Below, piece by piece: positions 11,201-22,399 of a stretch of 64,000 nucleotides of DNA. A program made the position numbers and the translations under genes. This stretch comes from Chionoecetes opilio (lineage: Eukaryota > Arthropoda > Malacostraca > Decapoda > Majidae), in the NCBI GenBank assembly GCA_016584305.1, contig JACEEZ010015270.1, forward strand, positions 1 to 64,000, written 5' to 3'. The notes under the pieces are model-generated. The model saw only the letters and a program-made list of their open reading frames with translations. It did no database searches and was not told the DNA's origin. Each line of letters starts with the position of its first letter. Position 1 is the stretch's first letter.

Positions 11201-11431
11201 CGGGGGTTTTTATTAGGGGAAACCGTTTAACTGGGGGCAAATTGGGTGTGTTTTATGGGGGGGGAATGAAATTTTTTTGGTGTGGGCTAAAGTGTGGAAG
11301 TTAAGGGTGGGGGGCGGCCCCTTTGGGCCTGGGGGTTTTTCTTGTGAGGCCCGGGCAAGGCAATCGGGGGCCCCGGCTCCGTTTCAATCCACGGGCGGAA
11401 AGTGCATTTAAAAGTAGGGGGCCGTGCACTT

Positions 11432-11545
11432 CAATGCCCCCTGCGGCAGTGCCCCCCTGGTATAAAATCCCCGTTTGGTGGTCACTAACTGGACGGGGCC
11501 CCTTTTTAATGAACCACACCCGGGTCACAGGCCCAAAAGTTTTAG
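11432..11545. repeat. Dispersed repeat, copy 2 of a local pair
   Basis: Contains GCGGCAGTGCCCCCCTGGTA, a GGTGGTCACTAACTGGAC block and GAACCACACCCGGGTCAC in the same order as 11105-11200. It lies in noisy sequence, so divergence cannot be judged. Confidence 0.5.
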
Positions 11546-12439
11546 TAGTGACCTTTTTTACTTCGGGGCTGTCTGGGGACTTTGGGGGAGGGGCGGTGTG
11601 ACGCGACTCGCAACATTTTACGAAAAGGAAGAAAAGTATCAGAGGCCCGCGGGGGCGGGCCCCAGTTTATCCTATGGGCTAGTATGGGCTGCCCCCTTTA
11701 GGGCCCCTCAAGTTTGGGGGGGCCCCAAAAACCGGGGGGCCCTTTTTAAAAGATTTCCATATGGAATTATTTTTGAAAAAATTTTTTTTGGGGGCATTGC
11801 GAAAATTCTTTATTTAACTAAAATAAAATTACAAATCATTTGAGAAAAAAGGGGCCCCTGTTTGACCCCCCTTTTTTTTGGGTTTAAAGGGCCCCTCTTT
11901 TTAAAAGGCCTTTATTTGAGTTAAAGGGCCCCTGTTTTGGGGGCCCCTGGGCTGAAAATTTCAGGGGGCCCCCAGTCCTTTTTTGTTTATCATCGGGGCA
12001 AAAAACACGGGGGTAAAACATTTCCAATTTGTAAAATTGTAGCGTTATATTTTTTTTTCAGCTCCCTTATTTTGCTAAAACAATGTATACAAAAATTCGG
12101 GGGCGGACGAGTTTGGGAGGGGGGGCTCCGTCTGAGGGAGGCCCAAAATTTAATTTAAACCCTTTTGGGCCCTCCAATAGGTTTCATAATCCGGCCCTGC
12201 CCGCGAGATAAATTTATTTAATTTCCGAGAAAAAACAGGGGACCCCGGGGTTTTGTTATGAAATTTTTATCGGGGGCGTTTTTTAAATGATTTTATTTTT
12301 ATTTGATTTTAAACTACTCTGAGGGCAGCCCATTCCCTTTAGGGGTTTCAACACGGTTTGTGAAGGGGTACTTTGCTTTTTCCCGTTAAAACCTTTTTCC
12401 TGTTTTAATTTTAAATCCGTTGTTTCAAGTTGGGCTTGA
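11546..12439. other. Unassigned noisy sequence
   Basis: Homopolymer-inflated sequence with many GGGGCCCC blocks. No gene, repeat family or RNA identified. Confidence 0.45.
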
Positions 12440-13740
12440 CCGGTCTAGCGTGAAAAGTTTTCCCCTGGGTCACGTTCTTTAAATCCATTAAAGTTTTTTA
12501 AAAACCTTCGATGAGGTCCCTCTCATTTTTTCCGTTTTGTTAGTGGGAATAATTTAATTTTTTGGGACCCGATTTCGTACGATTTATTTACGAAAATCAA
12601 AGGTACCAATTTTGGTTACTCTGGGGCTGTATTTTTTCTAGTTTATCTATGTCCTTTTTATAAAAAAAGGTGACCAGAACTGAAACACCAGTATTCTAGA
12701 TGGGGGAAAACAAGCGATTTAAAAAAGAGTGAGTATAACTTTTTCAGATTTGAAACTGAAAGTTCGCCCAAATTTAAACCCAAACCCTTTTTATTTGCAT
12801 TTTTTATTTACCTCTAAATTTGGTTTTTTGGGTTTTGGGAGATTTTTCGAGATTGTAACGCCTAAATCTTTTTCTTTATAAACACTTGTTATTTGGGAAA
12901 CGTTCATCACGAAATTTTTATGGGGGTTTTTTTATTCCCGGGATATGTAGTACATGACATTTTAAAGGGTTGAAATTCTTTTTGGCCATGTTTTTGACCA
13001 TTTTCTTTTGGGCTTTGTTTAATTTCTTTTTTGTATGATTTGGTGTTTGAGATTTTTTTTGTAGGGGGGTATGTTGTGATTTTCTTTGTCTTTTCGGGCA
13101 AATTTGTTTAATTCCGGGAGTGATTCCCCCGTAAAATGTCTTTTATGAAATTTTAAAAAACAGGATGGTCCGAAAAACTAAATTCCTTAAAGGAAACACC
13201 ACTATTTCCACGGGTTTCCAGTCAAAAAAATTTCCATTTTTTCCCCCTTTTTTGGGGTTTACATTTTGACGGGGCCAGTTTTCTATCCAAATTTTGAAAG
13301 AGGGCCCCTGTTTTAAAACCAGGGGTTTTTTACTTTGCAAATAAAACGCTTATGAGGAACTTTGTCAAACCTTTTTAAAAAATGGGGAGGAAAAACTACT
13401 TTCTATGCCCTGGGTGTTGTCGAAAACATTTTAAATCCCCAAAATTTTTAAAAATCAAGAAAGTTTGAGGGGCATAAAGGGGGTTTTTATTTTGAATCCA
13501 AAGGGGGGGCAACTTTAAATTAGTCTTTTTCTTCAAGAATTTTAACGATTTTGCCCTCTATGATGGATTCCTTTAAATTTTTTCCGGGAAACCTGATTTT
13601 AAAAACTGATTGGGGGATATTTTCCGGGGGGCTCCCGCCCTTGGGCCTTCCTTTTAAATTTTGGGGGGGACATTGCTATTTTTCCCCATTGGGGCACGGT
13701 ACATTTCCGGTGAGTAAAGACTTATTAAATAAGATGGAAA
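12440..13740 (-). pseudogene. CR1-like reverse transcriptase relic
   Basis: Read on the minus strand this follows the same order of segments as the clean CR1-like element at 23.5-25.2 kb. The block around 12630-12720 (GGTGACCAGAACTG, then CAGTATTCTAGATGGGG) is the characteristic antisense signature of the C-terminal part of CR1-type ORF2. Further on come the antisense of the GVPQGS region (about 13190-13220), of the AFDKVPH region (about 13350-13380) and of the upstream finger region (about 13550-13720). Every frame is broken by homopolymer-length changes, so coding capacity cannot be judged. No endonuclease domain is visible. Family recognition is from sequence signature; damage may be sequencing error, mutation or both. 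Confidence 0.7.
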
Positions 13741-14480
13741 GGGGTTTTTTCCCTTTTTTTCGTTTTTTGGGGCTTCTTTTTTTGCGTGGCAAAATTTTGT
13801 AAAGTAGGGGGAAAGACGAAAAAAAATTAAAACGGGGAAGGGGGGAAGGGAGGAGGAGGAGGGAGGAGGATGGAGGGAGGGGGGAGGAGGAGGAGGGGGG
13901 AAAAGGGGGAAAGGAGGAGAGGGAAAACGGGAAAAGGGGGAGGAAGGAAGGGGGAAGGAGGAGGGGGAAGAAGAAAAGTTTTGGAAGTATAAGAGAAAGG
14001 GAAATTTGTTACGATTTGGCACGATTGCTACCATAAGGTCCAAAGGGCCCCCGGGTGGAACCTGCGCTCCGCTCTGGGGGTGAAAAGGGTATGCTTTGGG
14101 TTGTTGTTTTTTAAATACAAATAGAGATCGGTATTTTCACAAAATTGGTAATGTTTTTTGGAATTATTGGGGTTAATTATAATCCTTGGGTTACATTAAT
14201 ATATCCATATATTTTTATAGGAGAAGGAAAGGAAAAAGAAACCACACTAAAAATGACAGGGGAAACATAACAATATGTAAAATATTTCAATCACAAAAAT
14301 ACTAGCATTTTTTCTATTTTCAGAGAGAGGAAAGAAGAAGAGGAGAGAAGAGAGAAGAGAGAGGGGAGAAGAAGAAAGAAATAGGGGGAGGAAGGTAAGG
14401 GGTGGTGTCCTGATTGTTACTAGCCTAAGAGAGAGAGAGGGGGGGAGAAAAGGTTAACTGTTCAACAGTGGGAAATTGCC
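13741..14480. other. Noisy sequence with GA-rich patches
   Basis: Purine-rich patches at about 13830-13985 and 14325-14400 in otherwise AT-rich sequence. No gene seen. Confidence 0.5.
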
Positions 14481-14487
14481 TAGGTTG

Positions 14488-14660
14488 ATACTACTACTAA
14501 TACGCTCTACAATTATACTACTACTACCACTACCTATAACTACAAATCCCCTATTACACTACTACTACTATATTACATACTATACTACTATAACTTTTAA
14601 TACTTTTACTACTACTATTACTACTTAACAACTACTAAAATTATTATTTTTTCTCTACTA
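14488..14660. repeat. Degenerate (TAC)n tract
   Basis: CTACTACTA and TACTATAACT repeats with frequent interruptions. Confidence 0.85.
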
Positions 14661-14699
14661 CCACCCCCACCACAAATATCACTGTGCTTGCAATGCTTT

Positions 14700-14835
14700 C
14701 TCTGTGTGTGTGTGTGTGTGTTTGGGGGTGTTTTATGTGTGTTGTGTGTTTACGCGGTGGGGTATGTGGTTGTCTGTTTTTGGGTTTTTGTGGGTGAAAA
14801 TTTGGGTGTGTGTGTGTGGTTTACGCGGGGGGTGT
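14700..14835. repeat. Degenerate (GT)n tract
   Basis: TGTGTG blocks separated by GGGTG and TTTGGG stretches, consistent with a GT microsatellite in noisy consensus. Confidence 0.8.
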
Positions 14836-14867
14836 ATGTGGTCATGTCGTTGTGTTTTCATCTAGTT

Positions 14868-15137
14868 TTTTCATCTAGTTTTTTTACAGGGCCAGAGAAA
14901 GCTCGTATGGCCCCGTCCTCCTTCAACATTTTTAATATTCATCCTTAGTGCTTTGTGTTTCCCAAGCCAGCACCCCGGGAGCAGGCCCAAAAACCCCCGG
15001 GCAAACCCCCGGGTCCCCATTCACTGCTGGGTGGAAGGGGCTCGGGTTTTAAGGAAACAAACCCTTTTGTTTCCGCTCCCCCGGGGATCAAACCCGGGAC
15101 TTCTCGGTTGTGGACCGACGTGCTACCCCTTTTAAAA
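14868..15137 (-). mobile_element. tRNA-derived SINE, minus strand
   Basis: Reverse complement of the SINE at 41039-41325. The order matches: tail CATCTAGTT/ACAGGGCC at 14868-14895, the CATCCTTAGTGCTT block near 14940, the CATTCACTGCTGGGTGGAAGG block near 15020, and a tRNA-like head near 15080-15135 whose B box reads GGTTTGATCCC on the minus strand. Extra C, G and T bases relative to the clean copy suggest local consensus errors. Confidence 0.85.
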
Positions 15138-15162
15138 AAAAAAGGGTCCCCCCTAAACTTAC

Positions 15163-15380
15163 GGAGTGTGTCTGTGTGTGTGTGTTGTGTGTGTGTGGGT
15201 GGGGTGTTTGTGTGTTTTTAGCGTGTGGTTTTATGTTTTTCGTCTGTGTTTGTGTTTGGGGTTTGTATTATGTGTGTGTTTTGTGTTTTTTCGCGTGTGG
15301 GTGTATGTGTCAGTGTTGTGTGTGTGTGTATGAGAGGATTTTTGTCTGGTGTGACTGTGTGTGGGGGTTTTTACGTGTCG
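15163..15380. repeat. Degenerate (GT)n tract
   Basis: TGTGTGTG blocks interrupted by GGTGGGG and TTTTT. Directly follows the SINE head. Confidence 0.8.
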
Positions 15381-15439
15381 GGGAAGTTGTGTCGCCCTGG
15401 TAACCTAAAAGTCTCAGTAGGAAAAAAAAAAATCCCACA

Positions 15440-15868
15440 CCCATCCTCCTCCTCCCCTCTTCCTATTTTCCCCCCTCCTCCTTCCTCCTTCCCCTCTTCT
15501 TATTCCTCCTCCTTTCCCCTCCTCCCCCCTTCCTCCCCTCCTCCCTCCTCTCCCCTCCTTTCCCCCTTTCTCCTCCTCCTTCCCTTTTTCCTCCTTTCCT
15601 CCTCCTCCTCCTCCTCCCTCCTCCCTCCCCCTCCTCCTCCTCCTCCCTCCTCCCCTTCTCCTCCTCCTCCTCCCCCCCTCCTCCTCCTCCTCCTCCTCCT
15701 CCTCCTCCCTCCTCTGCCTCCCCCCTCCTCCTCTCCTCTCTTCTTTTCCTCCCGCCTCCTCCTCCTCCTCCCCCCTCCTCCCCTCTGCCTCCTCCTCCTC
15801 CTACTCCTACTCTTCTTCTTCCTCCTCTGCCTCCTCCTCCTCCTCCTCCTCCTCTTCTTCCTCCACAT
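15440..15868. repeat. (CTC)n trinucleotide tract
   Basis: About 430 bp of TCC/CTC repeats with CCCC and CTT slips. Arg/Glu and Pro/Ser/Leu frames over it are artefacts. Confidence 0.93.
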
Positions 15869-15953
15869 CCTGATCCAGTTTATTTCCTTTCTTGTTTCCT
15901 TTTTCTTTACTTCTTTCATCTTCCTTACATTCGGTCGTTTGGTCTTCTTTCTA
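15869..15953. other. Spacer before (TAG)n
   Basis: T-rich unique sequence of about 85 bp; nothing assignable. Confidence 0.4.
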
Positions 15954-15980
15954 GTATAGTAGTAGTAGTAGTAGTAGTAA

Positions 15981-16025
<45 letters not shown>

Positions 16026-16026
16026 A
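15954..16026. repeat. (TAG)n tract, left flank of RLE element
   Basis: TAG repeats with one TAATAG variant, abutting the 5'-truncated end of the retrotransposon at 16027 without spacer. The same trinucleotide resumes after the element's 3' end at 17641. Confidence 0.95.
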
Positions 16027-17424
16027 TACACACCCAACGCCACCAAGTCCATCCTCATCGTAAAACCCGAACATTATGAAATTGGAATGCGACTTTTCAG
16101 GAACAGCGGAGTCACTGTGACAAAGGACGGGCAGCGGCATTTGGGAGCTGTGGTTGGAACACCGGAGTTCAAGCAGAAATATGTGGAGGAGAAAGTATCA
16201 GAGTGGGTGAAAGAGGTGGGCGTCTTGTCCGACATAGCCAAGACAGAACCACACGCAGCTTACTCAGCATTCACACATGGCCTACAACATCGATGGAGCT
16301 TCGTCAAGCGCACCATCCCAGTCATCAGCCGTCTCCTCAGACCGTTGGAAGAATCCATCAGGAAAACCTTCCTACCAGCACTGTTAAAAACTAATTTCAT
16401 CATAGGAAATGACGTGAGGGAGCTGCTGTCACTTCCACCAAGACTGGGTGGGATGGGGATCACGTCCCCTAAAAAAATGGCTGAGGAAGAAAACCGAGAC
16501 TCCATCCACCTCACCAGGTCCCTCACCGAAAAAATCATAGCTCAAGACGCAAAGGGAGAAACTGACCAGAATGCGGTCTTGGAGCTAAAGAAAACCATGT
16601 CTAGAAACAGACAGAATGCACAAGTGGAAAGATTGCAACACCTAAAAGACGTCATGCCAATCGAAACCGTGAAGAAAATTCACATTGCACAGGAAACGGG
16701 AGCGTCCAACTGGCTAACATGCTTGCCTATCAGAGCTAAAGGCTTCAGCCTCAACAAACAAGAATTCGTAGATGCCGTTGCTCTGAGGTATGGCTGGCCA
16801 GTAGAGGGGCTACCCAAAACCTGTGTATGTGGAGACCCAAACAGCGTCGACCATACAATGACATGTAAAAAGGGGGGGATTCGTGTGCATCAGACACGAT
16901 GAGGTGAGAGATTTGACGGCCAGCATGATCAGGGAGGTATGCCGCGACGTCACCACCGAACCAACTCTCCTCCCCCTGAATGGCGAACACGTGCAGTACA
17001 GGACGGCCAACACCACAAACGAGGCCCGAGTGGACGTAAGTGCTCGTGGTTTCTGGATCAGAGGACAGAGAGCGTTCATGGACATCAGAATCTTCGATCC
17101 AATGGCCGCCTGCTACCAGAGGATCCCACTGGAAGCTGCTCACCAAAAGAATGAACGGGAAAAAATCAGGAGTTATGGAGATAGGATCCGAAATGTCGAC
17201 CACAGCACCTTCACACCCCTGGTTTTCACTACGTCAGGCGGGATGGGCCCCAAGGTCAAGTGCTTCTATTCAAGACTAGCAGATGTAATGGGCAGAAAAG
17301 AAGCACCAGCCAAGGAGCCACGTTGTAGCCTGGATGAGGTGCCGTCTCTCCTTCTCCCTGCTCAGGTCTGCCCTCCTATGTCTCAGGGGTACTAGATACT
17401 CCGCCCCCACAACCATCGATTTAG
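16027..17424 (+). pseudogene. RLE-type retrotransposon ORF, C-terminal half, frameshifted
   Basis: The frame is open from the (AGT)n flank. It starts in the RT thumb (NATKSILIVKPEH, then GQRHLGAVVG and LPPRLGGMGI), just past where the catalytic ADD motif would lie. At 16825-16869 comes CVCGDPNSVDHTMTC, a C-x-C-x7-H-x4-C knuckle as in R2/R4-type elements. Downstream are ARVDVSARGFW and FMDIRIFDP, which fit the conserved acidic positions of a PD-(D/E)XK restriction-like endonuclease, and a basic stretch QKNEREKIRSY. Two single-G insertions break the frame: in the G-run 16872-16878 and at 17290-17292. Copy 2 lacks the second. The expected stop is TAG 17422-17424. Clade assignment (R4/Dong-like or related) is an inference; I rely on the knuckle-plus-endonuclease order. 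Only the endonuclease end could be functional, and not in this copy. Confidence 0.75.
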
Positions 17425-17608
17425 ATGGCCTGAACTACCAGGCCACTGTAGTGGAGAGCGGCATATTAGTGTAGATGACGGAGAGAGGGGAGTAAGTAGT
17501 GGATAAGTAGTAGTAGCCTATCGTTGGATGCCACAGTCAGTAGCGATCAGAGTTGGGGCTACTGGCAACCAGTTAATGGAATCCGCAAATAAACAAGCGG
17601 TGGAGGTA

Positions 17609-17612
<4 letters not shown>
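17425..17612 (+). other. 3' untranslated region of RLE element copy 1
   Basis: Sequence from the stop codon to the A-run, shared almost base for base with 25642-25829. It contains GGCCACTGTAGTGGAG, a short palindrome, and ends GTGGAGGTATCTTTA, which may be the 3' recognition end for target-primed reverse transcription. Confidence 0.6.
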
Positions 17613-17641
<29 letters not shown>

Positions 17642-17644
<3 letters not shown>

Positions 17645-17715
17645 GTAGTAGTAGTAGTAGTAGTAGGTAGTAGTAGTAGTAGTAGTAGTAATAGTAGTAG
17701 TAGTAGTAATAATAA

Positions 17716-17762
<47 letters not shown>

Positions 17763-17794
17763 ATAGTAGAAGTAGTAGTTCTAGTACTAGTAGC

Positions 17795-17828
<34 letters not shown>

Positions 17829-17876
17829 ATAGTAGTAGTAGTAGTAGTACTAGTAGTAGTAGTAGTAGTAGTAGTA

Positions 17877-17909
<33 letters not shown>

Positions 17910-17968
17910 ATAGTAGTAGTAGTAGTAGTTAGTAGCAGTAGTAGTAATAGTAGTAGTAGTAGTAGTAA

Positions 17969-18006
<38 letters not shown>

Positions 18007-18038
18007 ATAGTAGTAGTAATAGTAGTAGTAGTAGTAGT
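17642..18038. repeat. (TAG)n tract, right flank of RLE element
   Basis: About 400 bp of AGT repeats with scattered AAT, AGC and GTTCTAG variants. Confidence 0.97.
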
Positions 18039-18159
18039 ATCATCACTATTATGATTTTTTCATTTTTTTTCATCACATATTTTTCATCTGTTGATTTCCG
18101 CACTCTTGTTTATTTTATTTTTTCTCTCCTTTCCCTCTGTTCTTATCCTACTGTTTTCC

Positions 18160-18200
18160 CTCCTCCTCCTCCTCCCCCTCCTCCTCCTGCTCTTCCTGCT
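18160..18200. repeat. Short (CTC)n tract
   Basis: CCTCCTCCT run with CCCCCT variants in T-rich sequence. Confidence 0.8.
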
Positions 18201-18273
18201 CCCTGTCTGATAAGGTACACAGGCAGGGCGTGGCCTCCTCCTATCAACCGAGTTATCGTGGCGCAAGGGAATT

Positions 18274-18274
18274 A

Positions 18275-18315
<41 letters not shown>

Positions 18316-18318
18316 AGC
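18274..18318. repeat. (GA)n microsatellite
   Basis: GA run with one GG slip. Confidence 0.95.
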
Positions 18319-18855
18319 TGTACTGCCATGAGTGGAAACGAGAACACTAAATATAAATAAAACCAGCAACAAAATTTAACAAAAACGTATAATAGGCAAG
18401 AAAATATATGTAAAGAGATTAAAACACAAATAAAATTATAATATAGATAAAAACTCACATATTTCCTTCAAATGTACAGTAAGATAGAATACATTATTAT
18501 AAGACTCGTAACAAAGGAAATAATACAATAGTCTGCCTGAGAAGTTAAGATAGAAAACGGACCCAACCAATCATAGAAAACCAGGATATTTATAGAGTAA
18601 CTGAAATATTACTCTTACTTTATCGAACCTTACATTTACTTTAACTTATCTAACTTCACATTTACTTTTCCTCATCCTCGCACTGCCATAGTATTGATAA
18701 ATTTTTTTTGTTATTGATATCATCTGTTACTAAACCAAATCCAACCTCTGATTTAATCTAACTTAACCGTCTCTGGCTGAAATACCACTAGATTTTCGGT
18801 AGTAGTACACGAAACGCAATTATCATTCAATTGTGCCGTGGCAAATGAGGTTCAA
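18319..18855. other. AT-rich unassigned sequence
   Basis: Clean AT-rich sequence with scattered TTTACTTTA and CTAAC motifs. No gene, tRNA or inverted repeat recognised. Confidence 0.55.
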
Positions 18856-18906
18856 AATACTCAGGTAGGTATATAAAAATACTCAGGTAGGTATATAAAA
18901 ATACTA
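18856..18906. repeat. 24-bp tandem duplication
   Basis: AAAATACTCAGGTAGGTATAT-type unit present about two and a half times just outside the left end of the inverted-repeat element. Confidence 0.85.
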
Positions 18907-18910
18907 GGTA

Positions 18911-19572
18911 CCGTAGATAACAGTGAAGTCGCCAGTTCAACGCTTCTTTGTTATTTACAGACGTGTGGTGGCGTTAATACTTACATTTGTACATCCATGA
19001 TTTCAGGAAAGTTAGAAGGGACTATCTGGAAAGTCTGTGTCATTTTGTGTCTTCATCTGTGTCATATTAGGGCTATAAATGAACAAATTACAAAAATAAA
19101 ACCGAGTGGCGACCTTGCTATACCTATTACAGTAAAGTCGCCAGCTAGTATTTTAACCCAACAGTTGAGTCGCCATTCTGGGGAATTCAGGGAAATTAGA
19201 GGTAAAGTAAAACAAGTCTATATATATTAGCTGCGGAAGATGCTTGGATATATAAAAATTCCTCTGCCAACGTGAAAACAAATTATATTCAAGTTTGAAA
19301 GATCTGGCAAGTCTTGTGTCCTGCCGCCCGAAAGGTGATCAGCTGCTGTCTGTCGTCGTGCGAAGAAAAACGTGAGAAGCAAAATGCGCAACAGTTATAT
19401 TTGCAGATACAAAGCATAAAACAACGCTGAAACAGGGTAGATTATACAGTCATGATATAAACTACTGTGTATCATCTTCAGTGGCACATAAAAATCAGTA
19501 GTAATGCTATAATTCGTAATATTTGGCGCCTGGCGACTTACCTGCAGGTGGCGACTTCACTGTTATCTACGG
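18911..19572. mobile_element. 662-bp terminal-inverted-repeat element
   Basis: A perfect 24-bp terminal inverted repeat (18911-18934 and 19549-19572) starts CCGTAGATAACAGTGAAGTC. TA flanks both ends (18909-18910 and 19573-19574), consistent with a TA target duplication. The motif GTCGCCA recurs inside, mostly as (A/G)AGTCGCCA (18928, about 19135 and 19165; also in reverse near 19105, 19531 and 19549), like subterminal transposase-binding repeats. No transposase is recognisable; a 77-codon frame (18997-19230) is not assigned. Superfamily unknown. Confidence 0.8.
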
Positions 19573-19599
19573 TAGGAGTTTTGAAAGCCCACTACCGAT

Positions 19600-20510
19600 A
19601 TAATACCACATTTTACCTTACCTTACCTTACCTTACCTTACTTTTAATTACTACAATAACCTAACTTTACATTTACCTTACTTTACTTTACCTTACCTTA
19701 CCTTACCTTACCTTACATTACCTTACATTACCTTACTTTCCCTAACCCTACTTTAAATTAATATAATGACCTACAACTTGACTTACTTTACCTTACCTTA
19801 CCTTACCTTACCGTACCTTACTTTAATTAATACAATGACCTAACATTTCATTTACTTTACCTTACCTTACCTAACCTTACTTTAATTACTACAATAACCG
19901 ACATTTACTTTACTTTCCCTAACCTTACTTTAAATTAATACAATGACCTACAATTAAATTTACTTTACCTTACCGTACCTTACCTAACCTTACTTTTAAT
20001 TACTATAATAACCTAACATTAGATTTACTTTACCTCAGCTTACTTTACCTAACCTAACCTTACTTTAATTACTACAATAACCGACATTTACCTTACCTTA
20101 CCTTACCTTATCTTACCTTACATTACCTTACTTTCATTAACCTTACTTTAAATTAATACAATGACCTACAATTAGATTTACTTTACCTTACCTTACCTAA
20201 CCTAACCTTACTTTTAATTACTACAATAACCTAACATTACAGTTACCTTACCTTACCTTACATTACCTTACTTTCCCTAACCTTATTTTAAATTAATATA
20301 ATGACCTATAATTAGATTTACTTTACCTTACCTTACCTTACCTAACCTAACCTTACTTTTAATTACTACAATAACCTAACATTACAGTTACCTTACCTTA
20401 CCTTACTTTCCCTAACCTTATTTTAAATTAATATAATGACCTACAATTAGATTTACTTTACCTTACCGTACCTTACCTTACCTAACCTAACTATTAATTT
20501 ATACAACGAC
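19600..20510. repeat. CCTTA-rich array with ~140-bp higher-order unit
   Basis: Runs of TTACCTTACC alternate with two landmarks: AATGACCTACAATTAGATTT (near 19768, 19838, 19940, 20157, 20298, 20431) and ACAATAACCTAACATTA or ACAATAACCGACATTTA (near 19655, 19895, 20004, 20080, 20222, 20366). The last units repeat at about 133-144 bp. The pentamer is CCTTA, not the canonical arthropod telomere CCTAA, though CCTAACCTAACC also occurs. Confidence 0.85.
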
Positions 20511-20711
20511 CAAAAATAATATATGTCGATAGCCGTGTTGCTTCATTAATCTTTCATAATTAACGGACTCAGATTTTGTATATATACTGTACGACGAGAA
20601 AGGGAAATTGTTAGTGTCAATATGCGCCTGGTAATTGCTCTTGTGTTTCATGTTTCATGTATATAATAACTTCACGGGAATATCACCCTTATGTCACTCT
20701 CCCAGCAGCCA

Positions 20712-20717
<6 letters not shown>
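20511..20717. other. Unassigned spacer
   Basis: Mixed AT-rich sequence of about 200 bp; no feature recognised. Confidence 0.5.
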
Positions 20718-21633
<916 letters not shown>

Positions 21634-21651
21634 CACACACACACACACACA

Positions 21652-21729
<78 letters not shown>

Positions 21730-21753
21730 CACACACACACAAAACACACAAAA

Positions 21754-21786
<33 letters not shown>

Positions 21787-21810
21787 CACAGACACACCCA
21801 CACACACATT
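21634..21810. repeat. (CA)n microsatellite
   Basis: ACAC run with a few AAAAC and GGCAC interruptions. Confidence 0.97.
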
Positions 21811-21883
21811 ATCTCTCTCTTTTTTTTTTTCTCTCTCCTCTATCCTCGCTTCCGGCACTTCCTTCGTTCACCCTTGAAACCCC

Positions 21884-21898
21884 CTCTCTCTCTTCTCC

Positions 21899-21934
<36 letters not shown>

Positions 21935-22022
21935 CTCTCTCTCTCATCTCTCCCTCCTATCTCTCTCTCGCTCTCTCTCCTCTCTCTCTTCTCTCTCCTC
22001 TCTCTCCTCTTCTCTCCTTCTC

Positions 22023-22052
<30 letters not shown>
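21884..22052. repeat. (CT)n microsatellite
   Basis: Imperfect CT run with CTCC and CTTCT slips. Confidence 0.95.
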
Positions 22053-22053
<1 letters not shown>

Positions 22054-22212
22054 TGTCAAATCGGTATCTTCAAATGCTGCTTTTTTATCCGATCTCTGTA
22101 AACCTTTTTTTCTACTTTCTCTTCATTTATTTATTGTCTTCACCATTCCCGAGCGATACACTCTTTATATAATGTTAATATATATTCTTTTTTCATACTA
22201 TTTGTTACAGAC

Positions 22213-22290
22213 GAGGAGAGAGAGAGAGAGAGAGAGAGAAAAAAAGGAAAAGAGAGAAGAGAGGGGAAGAGAGAGAGAGAGAGAGAGAGN
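22213..22290. repeat. (GA)n microsatellite ending in N
   Basis: GA run that stops at the only ambiguous base in the window, N at 22290; the sequence resumes ACATTATG. Likely a gap or unresolved microsatellite end. Confidence 0.95.
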
Positions 22291-22399
22291 ACATTATGAT
22301 ACTCAACACAACTTTATGATGTACAAAGGGCGGCAGTGTTGAGGGAAAGAAATGTAGTGTGTTGCGTCCTTTATTATTTTTCCAAACTTGGAGGGTACA

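Larger units (their letters stand above)
16027..17641 (+). mobile_element. 5'-truncated RLE-type non-LTR retrotransposon, copy 1
   Basis: Starts directly after (TAG)n and ends in an A-run of about 29 bases (17613-17641) that leads into (AGT)n. The coding part covers the end of the reverse transcriptase, a CCHC-type knuckle and a restriction-like endonuclease region. From 16997 onward it is paralleled by 25216-25835 with about 20 substitutions and a few single-base indels by eye. Flanking by one trinucleotide repeat on both sides suggests insertion inside a TAG microsatellite. Confidence 0.8.

Noticed and set aside
18997..19230. 77-codon frame within the TIR element as a transposase or gene
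   Set aside because: No helix-turn-helix or catalytic motif, and the GTCGCCA repeats run through it.
19600..20510. Interstitial telomere
   Set aside because: The main pentamer is CCTTA, not CCTAA, and the array has a higher-order unit unlike telomeric arrays.
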